Positions 1 to 5,792 of a stretch of 12,711 nt of DNA are shown piece by piece. The notes under the pieces were generated by a model. It was not told the DNA's origin and did not search any database. It saw nothing but the letters and a program-made list of their open reading frames with translations. Location of the stretch: NCBI GenBank assembly GCA_900756545.1, contig CAAEKO010000018.1, forward strand, positions 1 through 12,711, written 5' to 3'. This DNA is from Clostridia bacterium (GTDB lineage Bacteria > Bacillota > Clostridia > UBA1381). A program made the translations under genes and the position numbers. Every line of letters begins with the position of its first letter. Position 1 is the first letter of the stretch.

Positions 1-17
1 ATATTAAATTTTCTCAT
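1..17 (-). CDS. mmdC: Probable biotin carrier subunit (MmdC-like), 5' fragment only
   Basis: Only the first five codons and two bases of a sixth are present, reading MRKFN, and the gene runs off the left edge. The ATG is preceded by AAAGGAG with a 7-nt spacer and begins 38 nt after the mmdD stop. Seen: the start, the ribosome binding site and the first residues. Known: biotin/lipoyl carrier proteins of Na+-pumping decarboxylases often begin MRKFxI/V followed by a VNG motif, and they often follow the carboxyltransferase and OadG-type genes. Inferred: this is the biotinylated carrier that accepts CO2 from the MmdA reaction and delivers it to the membrane beta subunit. The identity rests on very few residues plus operon position. 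Confidence 0.55.
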
Positions 18-55
18 ATCCAAACTCCTTTCTATATTCACACAAATTTCTGTAC

Positions 56-418
56 CTAAAACCGGCTGTTAATAGTTTCCTGCAAACCTGCCTGATTCCA
101 TGCTGGAGCACTGTTCCCTACACGGCGGTAGGATTTGATTTGCAGCTTGTAGGTGGAGGTATTCAGACTTGCCGCCACTGCCGCCGTCAAAACTGCGATC
201 AGTTCCTCGTCATCCATATCCGTCTCCGCTGCGGCGGGATCAGGTGCGGCCTCTGCCGCCTGAACAGGCGCGGCCTGTTCTTTTTTTGCCGGTTCTTTAT
301 AGAAAATCTTTTTCATTAAGATCAATACAACCATCAAGATCGCCAATACGCCAAATACGATCACCAGACCGATGACCGTAGTCTGCAATCCTGTGGCCAG
401 CGCTTCTCCCAATGTCAT
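56..418 (-). CDS. mmdD: OadG/MmdD-type small membrane subunit of a Na+-pumping decarboxylase
   Basis: A protein of about 120 residues with the OadG-family layout. It has one hydrophobic segment near the N-terminus (about residues 12-34, rich in V, I, L and G, with a GLQTTVIGLVIVFG core), then a basic MKKIFYKEP stretch. A charged Ala/Pro/Glu-rich linker follows. The C-terminal part starts DDEELIAVLTAAVAASL and ends around IKSYRRVGNSAPAW, the usual OadG tail. In this family the subunit anchors or stabilises the carboxyltransferase and biotin carrier on the membrane ion pump. It starts 35 nt after mmdA. The start is ambiguous: ATG at 418 lies 11 nt after AAGGA, whereas TTG at 424 lies only 5 nt after it and would add two residues. 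I chose ATG. The assignment to a methylmalonyl-CoA complex rather than oxaloacetate decarboxylase comes from the MmdA-like neighbour. Confidence 0.85.
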   Translation of the reverse strand: MTLGEALATGLQTTVIGLVIVFGVLAILMVVLILMKKIFYKEPAKKEQAAPVQAAEAAPDPAAAETDMDDEELIAVLTAAVAASLNTSTYKLQIKSYRRVGNSAPAWNQAGLQETINSRF

Positions 419-453
419 TGTCAAACCATTCCTTTCTGTCTGGAATCAGGCTA

Positions 454-2004
454 TTAAACAGGGATATTCCCATGCTTTTTCGCCGGTCTTGTTTCACGCT
501 TAGACGCCAGCATCTCCAATGCGGCGATGATCCGCGGCCGTGTGGAATCCGGCTCGATTACGTCGTCCACATAACCATACTTTGCCGCTTCATAAGGATT
601 GGCAAGCTTATTACGGTATTCTTCAATTTTTTCCTGCCGAGTAGTGATAGGATCATCGCTTGCGGCGATTTCTTTTTTGAAAATAATATTTGCCGCGCCA
701 TCCGGCCCCATAACCGCGATTTCCGCTGTCGGCCATGCAAATACCGCGTCCGCGCCCAAATGCTTGGAATTCATGGCAATATATGCGCCGCCGTAAGCCT
801 TGCGTACGATCACATTGATCTTCGGCACAGTTGCCTCAGAGAAAGCGTAGAGCAGCTTCGCGCCATGACGGATTATACCGTCATGCTCCTGCTCGACTCC
901 CGGGAAGTATCCCGGCACATCCGTCAGTGTAATCAGCGGGATATTGAAGCTGTCGCAGAATCGTACGAACCGTGCCGCTTTGTCGGAAGAATCCACATCC
1001 AGCGAACCCGCCATGACTTTCGGCTGGTTGGCAACGATACCCACTGTAGATCCGTTCATCCGGGCAAAGCCTACCAGGATATTCTTAGCAAAGCCTTCGA
1101 GTACTTCAAAGAAATCGCCTTCGTCTACAATTTCCCGGATTACATCCTTCATATCGTACGCTTTATTTGCCTCGTCCGGCACAACTGCCGTCAGCTTTTC
1201 AGACAGCCGGTTGATTTCATCTGCAGGCGCGATGTATGGCGCTTCTTCCAGATTATTAGAGGGCAGATAGGACAAAAGCTTTTTGATCTTTGCGATGCAT
1301 TCTTGTTCATCCCCGGCCTTAAAATGCGCTACGCCGCTTTTTTCCGCATGGGTGTGCGCACCGCCCAAATCCTCTGCGGTAACATCCTCCCCTGTCACAG
1401 ATTTAATGACCTGCGGTCCTGTAATGAACATCTGGCTTGTTTTCTCTACCATAAACACAAAATCTGTAATTGCCGGCGAGTAGACCGCTCCGCCTGCGCA
1501 GGGTCCCATGATAACAGAAATCTGCGGAATTACGCCGGAGCTCATGGTGTTGCGGTAGAAGATGTCACCGAATCCAGCCAAAGCGTTGATGCCCTCCTGA
1601 ATCCGCGCGCCGCCGGAATCATTCATACCAATAATCGGCGCACCCATCTTCATGGCCATGTCCATAACCTTGCAAATTTTCTTTGCATGCATTTCACCCA
1701 ACGAACCGCCGATAACCGTGAAATCCTGTGCATATACATAAACCAGCCGGCCGTCTACTGTGCCGTAGCCGGTAACAACGCCTTCGCCCGGCGCTTCTGT
1801 ATTTGCCATCTCAAATTCTGTGCAGCGGTGCTTGACAAATGCGTCGATTTCCACGAAACTGCCTTCGTCCAACAACGCGAGGATACGTTCGCGGGCAGTC
1901 ATTTTTTTCGCATCATGCTGTTTTTTTATCTTTGCTTCGCCGCCGCCCTGTTCAATCACAGCTCTGCGGCTTTGCAGATCGGTAAGCTTGTCAACTGTTC
2001 CCAT
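454..2004 (-). CDS. mmdA: Methylmalonyl-CoA decarboxylase alpha / propionyl-CoA carboxylase beta-type carboxyltransferase
   Basis: A 516-residue acyl-CoA carboxyltransferase of typical family length, with the two crotonase-like halves at about 10-260 and 265-510. Visible motifs include MTARERILALLD (35-46), DSGGARIQEG (129-138), GPCAGGAVYSPAITDF (167-182), TDVPGYFPGVEQE (361-373) and RKAYGGAYIAM (401-411). The Gly-rich turns form the oxyanion holes in this family. The enzyme moves the carboxyl group from (S)-methylmalonyl-CoA to biotin on a carrier protein (or the reverse, as in propionyl-CoA carboxylase). The following OadG-type gene and probable biotin carrier favour the Na+-pumping decarboxylase, which conserves energy while making propionyl-CoA. 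The ATG has GGAGG with a 7-nt spacer. A good promoter lies upstream and a terminator separates it from rluB. PccB of a biotin-dependent carboxylase is the main alternative. Confidence 0.92.
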   Translation of the reverse strand: MGTVDKLTDLQSRRAVIEQGGGEAKIKKQHDAKKMTARERILALLDEGSFVEIDAFVKHRCTEFEMANTEAPGEGVVTGYGTVDGRLVYVYAQDFTVIGGSLGEMHAKKICKVMDMAMKMGAPIIGMNDSGGARIQEGINALAGFGDIFYRNTMSSGVIPQISVIMGPCAGGAVYSPAITDFVFMVEKTSQMFITGPQVIKSVTGEDVTAEDLGGAHTHAEKSGVAHFKAGDEQECIAKIKKLLSYLPSNNLEEAPYIAPADEINRLSEKLTAVVPDEANKAYDMKDVIREIVDEGDFFEVLEGFAKNILVGFARMNGSTVGIVANQPKVMAGSLDVDSSDKAARFVRFCDSFNIPLITLTDVPGYFPGVEQEHDGIIRHGAKLLYAFSEATVPKINVIVRKAYGGAYIAMNSKHLGADAVFAWPTAEIAVMGPDGAANIIFKKEIAASDDPITTRQEKIEEYRNKLANPYEAAKYGYVDDVIEPDSTRPRIIAALEMLASKRETRPAKKHGNIPV

Positions 2005-2064
2005 CGTTCTACCTCCATATATTTCTATTGCTTCTGCAATAAACTCAATTTTTCCTCATTATAC

Positions 2065-2093
2065 ATTTTACCCCAACCCTCTGTTTTTTGCAA
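2065..2093 (-). promoter_or_regulatory. Sigma-A-type promoter of the mmdA operon
   Basis: On the minus strand the -35 element TTGCAA (2088-2093) is followed by a 17-bp spacer and the -10 element TAAAAT (2065-2070). A second -10-like TATAAT sits at 2058-2063, but no matching -35 lies at the right distance. The promoter stands between the rluB terminator and the mmdA start, giving a leader of about 55 nt. Seen from sequence; activity is inferred. Confidence 0.6.
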
Positions 2094-2128
2094 CCTATTT
2101 GTTAAAATTTTCACTATTTTTTTCAGTA

Positions 2129-2159
2129 AAAAAACGCCCCCGGATCGAGTGCGTTTTTT
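2129..2159 (-). terminator. Intrinsic terminator after rluB, symmetric (works in principle on both strands)
   Basis: The arms at 2129-2137 and 2151-2159 are exact complements (AAAAAACGC / GCGTTTTTT) around a 13-nt loop. Read on the minus strand, the hairpin ends in a run of seven T, 50 nt downstream of the rluB stop. The A/T flanks make it a possible bidirectional terminator, although no plus-strand gene converges on it here. It separates rluB from the mmdA promoter. Confidence 0.75.
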
Positions 2160-2209
2160 GTATAGCTTGTACAAAACTAACTTTATTCTATTTTCTATTT
2201 CATGATCTT

Positions 2210-2932
2210 TTACAGGTTCATTAAATAGTGTACCTCGTGGCTGGTCAGATAGCGCCACCGTCCCAGCGGAAGATTACCCAGCTCCACCCTGCCTATGCTG
2301 ACCCGCTTCAGCTCCGCCACAGAACAGCCAATCGTCTCAAACATCCTGCGTACCTGCCGGTTATGTCCTTCATGTATGGTAATTTTTACAATATTCTTTC
2401 CTTTTTCCCCGTCCAAAATCTCCACTGCAGCCGGAGACGTCTTAAAACCGTCGATCTGCACCCCCCGCCGTAAGGCGGAAAGTCCGCGGACGGAAAGCGC
2501 GCCCTGTACAACGGCAATGTAAGTTTTGTCTACTTTAAATTTCGGATGAGTCACCTTGTAGGTAAACTCTCCATCGTTGGTCAAAAGCAAAAGCCCCTCC
2601 GTTTCATAATCCAGCCGCCCTACCGGGAATAACCGGGCCTTAATCTCATCCTGCAATAAGTCCAATACAGTAGGCCGCTCAAACTGGTCATGAACAGTGG
2701 ATACATACCCAGCCGGCTTATTCAGCATGATATAATATTTTTTGTGTACGGGCCGAACCTCCCGCCCGGATACCGCCACCTTGTCAGCGCCGATCTCTAC
2801 CTTCACGCCTTGTTCCCGGACTATCTGTCCGTTAACTTTCACCTCTCCCCGGTTTATCATTTCCTCCGCCGCCCGCCGGGACGCAATCCCGCACATAGCA
2901 ATATATTTTTGCAGCCGAACAATCTCACCCAT
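2210..2932 (-). CDS. rluB: 23S rRNA pseudouridine synthase, RsuA/RluB type
   Basis: A 240-residue RsuA/RluB/RluE-family protein. The N-terminal S4 RNA-binding domain (about 4-50) begins RLQKYIAMCGIASRRAAEEMI. The catalytic domain follows, with YIMLNKPAGYVST (67-79) and GRLDYETEGLLLLTNDG (105-121), in which Asp108 is the catalytic aspartate. The C-terminal part holds EGHNRQVRRMFE, also typical. In bacteria RluB converts a uridine in helix 89 of 23S rRNA to pseudouridine; RluB rather than RsuA or RluF is a best guess. The open frame extends 28 codons upstream to 3016, but ATG 2932 has GGAG with a 7-nt spacer and matches the usual family N-terminus, so I chose it. It has its own promoter and terminator and appears monocistronic, with possible read-through from the carboxypeptidase gene. 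Confidence 0.9.
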   Translation of the reverse strand: MGEIVRLQKYIAMCGIASRRAAEEMINRGEVKVNGQIVREQGVKVEIGADKVAVSGREVRPVHKKYYIMLNKPAGYVSTVHDQFERPTVLDLLQDEIKARLFPVGRLDYETEGLLLLTNDGEFTYKVTHPKFKVDKTYIAVVQGALSVRGLSALRRGVQIDGFKTSPAAVEILDGEKGKNIVKITIHEGHNRQVRRMFETIGCSVAELKRVSIGRVELGNLPLGRWRYLTSHEVHYLMNL

Positions 2933-2990
2933 GATCTTTCTCCGTTTTCTGTCGTATTTTTCTGTTTCTATTTCATTATTCCATAGTAAA

Positions 2991-3049
2991 GAATCGCATA
3001 AATATAATCTGTCCATACGAGGAAATTCCGCCCGGACATATGGCGATTC
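2991..3049 (-). promoter_or_regulatory. Possible folded leader upstream of rluB
   Basis: Between the predicted start of transcription (about 3070) and the rluB ATG lies a leader of about 138 nt. Its outer arms GAATCGC / GCGATTC (2991-2997 with 3043-3049) can pair, and inside are two competing pairs: TGTCC/GGACA (3010-3014 with 3034-3038) and CCATA/TATGG (3013-3017 with 3039-3043). This is only a hint of structure. The 7-bp arms are 45 nt apart and could arise by chance. I recognise no known riboswitch class. Confidence 0.25.
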
Positions 3050-3077
3050 AAGCCTGTATATTCAATGCTGTGCATTT

Positions 3078-3106
3078 ATTATACCCTAAAAACTCCGCCT
3101 TGGCAA
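3078..3106 (-). promoter_or_regulatory. Strong sigma-A-type promoter of rluB
   Basis: On the minus strand, TTGCCA (3101-3106, five of six consensus bases) is followed by a 17-bp spacer and a perfect TATAAT (3078-3083). The -35 lies only 9 nt after the stop codon of the upstream carboxypeptidase gene, and no convincing terminator fits between, so read-through from that gene is also possible. Predicted transcription starts near 3070. Confidence 0.75.
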
Positions 3107-3115
3107 TGCCTGTTT

Positions 3116-4231
3116 TTAATTTTGCAGGAACCATGTGCTTACAACACGTAAAAATGCTTCTCTAAACATCTCCATACCGGTGGCCTTCCGCACAACATTT
3201 CGATCACAAAGCAGAGGAATCTCCAAATTCTCTTTTCCAAGCCGCACCTCCATATATCCAATCTTTTCTCCTTCATGGACCGGCCCAGCCAGCTTCTCCG
3301 CCAAATGCACCACCACCTCAGCCTTTGGTTTCGCGCCTTTTTCACAAACCGTCTGCACATCGCCGCCCACCAGCACCCTGACAGGCTCGCCGCTGATTTC
3401 TGTTTCCCGCAGACAGTCCCCCGTCTTAAATACCATAGCGCACTCATACCGCGCAAACGCGTCATCCAGCATTCGGGTGTGGTCATTCCAGTCATCCGGC
3501 GCACGAAGCGTCACCGCAATCACTGAAACGCCGTCCCGCTCAGCCGATGACACAAGGCAGCGCCCAGTAGATTTTGTAAATCCAGTCTTGACGCCGTTTG
3601 CGCCTGCATACATCCTTAGCATTTTATTGTGATTGCCCAGATAAAGCTCAGCCCCGCCGCTGACCAGTGGCACAGTTTTCGTTTTTGTGCTCACGATCTG
3701 CCGGAAGGTTTCATTTCTCATAGCCTCTCGGGTGATTAAGGCCAAATCATAGGCCGTAGTGTAGTGCCCTTCTGCATCCAAACCATTGGGATTCTTGAAT
3801 TGAGTGGATTCCGCCCCCAACGCTTTTGCCCGGGCCGTCATCTTTTCCGCAAAAGCATCTGTATTCCCGGCCACATGCTCCGCTACCGCTACCGCCGCGT
3901 CATTTCCGGAATTCAGCATCAGTCCATACAAAAGATTCTCCATTGTGATTTTGTCCCCAGGATGCAGATACATGGACGATCCCTCCTGCAATGAAGCGTT
4001 TCGGCTTACTGTTACCACATCCCCCAGTTCACAGCTTTCCAAGGCTACAAGCGCTGTCATGATTTTGGTGGTACTGGCCATAGGATATTGTGTATACGCG
4101 TTTTTCTCATAAACCACCTCACCCGTATCCGCCAGCATAACGCAGGCATATTCAGCGGAAACCTCCAGAGCCGATACCCGTGGTTCCCAGCAAATAATCA
4201 CGGCCATAATCATCATCAGTACCTTTTTCAT
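3116..4231 (-). CDS. D-alanyl-D-alanine carboxypeptidase (PBP5/DacF type, peptidase S11)
   Basis: A 371-residue secreted low-molecular-weight penicillin-binding protein. A short signal peptide (MKKV, hydrophobic core, probable cut after VSA at residue 21) precedes the S11 domain. The three active-site motifs are all intact: STTK (Ser53 nucleophile, Lys56), SGN (108-110) and KTG (215-217). A beta-rich PBP5_C-like domain follows (about 265-340), and the C-terminus (FREAFLRVVSTWF) could be an amphipathic membrane-binding helix. The enzyme removes the terminal D-Ala from peptidoglycan pentapeptides outside the membrane and limits cross-linking. Family length is normal. The ATG is the only start that gives a complete signal peptide, although the nearest SD-like AGGA is 13 nt away. 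Whether it is a vegetative DacA or a sporulation-type DacF cannot be told from the sequence, so I give no symbol. Confidence 0.93.
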   Translation of the reverse strand: MKKVLMMIMAVIICWEPRVSALEVSAEYACVMLADTGEVVYEKNAYTQYPMASTTKIMTALVALESCELGDVVTVSRNASLQEGSSMYLHPGDKITMENLLYGLMLNSGNDAAVAVAEHVAGNTDAFAEKMTARAKALGAESTQFKNPNGLDAEGHYTTAYDLALITREAMRNETFRQIVSTKTKTVPLVSGGAELYLGNHNKMLRMYAGANGVKTGFTKSTGRCLVSSAERDGVSVIAVTLRAPDDWNDHTRMLDDAFARYECAMVFKTGDCLRETEISGEPVRVLVGGDVQTVCEKGAKPKAEVVVHLAEKLAGPVHEGEKIGYMEVRLGKENLEIPLLCDRNVVRKATGMEMFREAFLRVVSTWFLQN

Positions 4232-4490
4232 ATTCTATAATCATTCCTTTCCTACATAAAACCGAGTCTGAAACATAATCAGCCTTTGTACATGCTTATC
4301 TTTACAATATATGTTCCAGGAAAATATTTCATGCAGGAAAAATGCAGCAGTGCGTTCGTTCTGTATTATTTCGCCGCCGGCGCGGCGAACACTCATTCCG
4401 AAAGCTGATCGTCGCCAATTACCATCGTAAAAAGCTGCCATCCATATTTTTTCATCTCCGCATGCTTTTACCTCTGCAAATAAATCAAAG
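4232..4490. other. Intergenic region upstream of the carboxypeptidase gene
   Basis: About 260 nt between the ispH-rpsA terminator and the carboxypeptidase start. The only clear structure is the GC-rich inverted repeat at 4370-4389. A 66-codon minus-strand frame (4241-4441) and a 20-codon one (4393-4455, encoding MKKYGWQLFTMVIGDDQLSE) exist, but neither has a well-placed ribosome binding site or recognisable protein content. I found no -35/-10 pair of good quality, so the promoter of the downstream gene may use an alternative sigma factor or be weak. Confidence 0.5.
4370..4389. repeat. Perfect GC-rich inverted repeat (8-bp arms, 4-nt loop)
   Basis: The arms TTCGCCGC and GCGGCGAA flank the loop CGGC. 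The repeat lies alone in AT-rich non-coding DNA 138 nt upstream of the carboxypeptidase start. No T-run follows on either strand, so it is not a standard terminator. It could be an operator or an RNA hairpin in the leader; function unknown. Confidence 0.5.
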
Positions 4491-4535
4491 AGCCCCGCGG
4501 AAACATCAAAATAGCTCTTGACCTTCCGCGGGGCT
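4491..4535 (-). terminator. Intrinsic terminator closing the pgeF to ispH-rpsA operon
   Basis: A perfect 12-bp stem: 4491-4502 (AGCCCCGCGGAA) pairs with 4524-4535 (TTCCGCGGGGCT) around a 21-nt loop. On the minus strand it starts 33 nt after the ispH-rpsA stop and is followed by CTTTGATTTATTTG, a T-rich but interrupted tail. On the plus strand the sequence after the stem is not T-rich, so the minus orientation is favoured. Confidence 0.82.
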
Positions 4536-4568
4536 TAAATTATTCTATAATCACAATCCAGCCAGATC

Positions 4569-5792
4569 TTATTCAGCGTCAGCTGCTTCTTCAGCTTCCT
4601 TTGCAGCCTCATCCGCAATATACTGCGCAATATCAACCGGCGTATCTTCTTCGATCACAGGCGCCGCTTCTGCCGGAGCCGCAGCTTCTTCTTCCTTTAC
4701 CTCTTCCGGCGTCGGCGCGATCAGCGCACGAATACTCAGGCTGATTTTCTTAGCTTCCCAGTCAATAGCGGTAATCTTCGCCTCAACCTCTTCGCCAATC
4801 GTCAGCACATCTTCCGGCTTGCCAATTCTGCGGTCGGCAATCTGGGAAATATGGATCAGGCCGTCTACATTCGGCATAAGCTGTGCGAACGCTCCAAACG
4901 GCATCATCCGTACAACCGTACACTTCACAACGTCGCCTTCTTTATACTGGTTCTTAGCGATAAACCAAGGATCATCCTCAACCTTCTTATAGCCCAGAGA
5001 AATCTTCTTTGTTTCCTGGTTCAGGTCCTTGATATAAACCTTAACCACATCGCCTTCTTTCACAATTTCAGAAGGATGCTTTATTTTGTTCCAGCTCAGC
5101 TCAGAAATATGGATCAGGCCATCCACACCGCCAATATCAACAAACGCACCGAAGGATGTCAGGGACTTCACCGTACCTGTGTATTCCTTGCCGATTTCCG
5201 CATCTGCCCAGAACTTTTCCTCAATAGCCTTCTTCTCTTCTTCCAGAACAGCCTTGATGGAACCAACCACACGTTTTCTTCTTTCGTCAATCTCAATAAT
5301 TCTCAGCCGAACGTCTGTATTGAGCAGGCTTTCCAAATCCTGAACAAAACGCAGGGACGCCTGTCTTGCCGGTACAAAAATCTGGTATGCCTCTGCCAGC
5401 GCAATTACACCGCCCTTAACGGCACGGATGATTTTCGCGTCCAGAATCGCATTATTTTCATATGCCTCTTTGATTTTATTCCAGCTTTCCATCGCAACAA
5501 GCTTTTTCCTGGAAAGAACAACCTTGCCCTCCGCATCGTTCACGCCGACAACGTAAACTGTGATCGTATCACCGACCTTGACAAGGTCTGATACCTTTGC
5601 GAACGGATCGTCTGTGAGCTGGTCTGCCGCAAGCTGGCCGTTGTACTTAAAGCCGTCAAGGTCAACGATAACCTCGTTGCCGCGGACTTCAACAACCGTG
5701 CCGTCAACAATGTCGCCATTGTTTAAAGTCTTTGTGCCATACTGCTCAAACAGTTCCGCAAAGTTTTCTTCGTTTTTCATTTTTTCGTCCAT
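4569..5792 (-). other. rpsA: Possible separately translated S1 protein from an internal start in ispH-rpsA
   Basis: In the same frame as the fusion, ATG at 5792 (Met273, MDEKMKNEENFAELFEQYGTK) falls at the junction between the IspH domain and the first S1 domain. It is preceded by a perfect AGGAGG at 5804-5809 with an 11-nt spacer, slightly longer than ideal. Starting here would give a complete four-domain S1 protein of 407 residues whose first residues resemble those of free-standing Firmicute S1 proteins. The SD bases also encode Glu-Glu-Val of IspH, so they may be there for protein reasons alone. Inference; not a separate gene on sequence evidence only. Confidence 0.4.

Noticed and set aside
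412..2205. A plus-strand open frame of 597 codons running across the whole mmdA gene and beyond
   Set aside because: It lies exactly antisense to a clear carboxyltransferase gene. Its translation is rich in Cys, His and Arg with no recognisable domain, and no promoter or ribosome binding site serves it. It is a by-product of mmdA codon use.
2025..2258. A 77-codon minus-strand frame between rluB and mmdA
   Set aside because: It overlaps the end of rluB in another frame and runs through the terminator and the mmdA promoter.
3099..3115. A small hairpin (GGC-ATT-GCC) as terminator of the carboxypeptidase gene
   Set aside because: A 3-bp stem is too weak, and the later T-run belongs to the rluB promoter spacer.
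4232..4340. Possible sporulation sigma-factor promoter (GCATG, 16 nt, CATATATT) before the carboxypeptidase gene
   Set aside because: Only loosely like sigma-G or sigma-E sites, with mismatches at important positions and poor spacing. Not enough to call, although DacF genes are sporulation-controlled in Bacillus.
4241..4441. A 66-codon minus-strand frame before the carboxypeptidase gene
   Set aside because: No well-placed SD, no recognisable protein pattern, and it includes the GC-rich inverted repeat. Most likely non-coding.
4393..4455. A 20-codon minus-strand frame (MKKYGWQLFTMVIGDDQLSE) after the ispH-rpsA terminator
   Set aside because: The only purine-rich stretches are either directly adjacent to the ATG or 15 nt away, and nothing about the peptide is familiar. 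Listed in case relatives conserve it.
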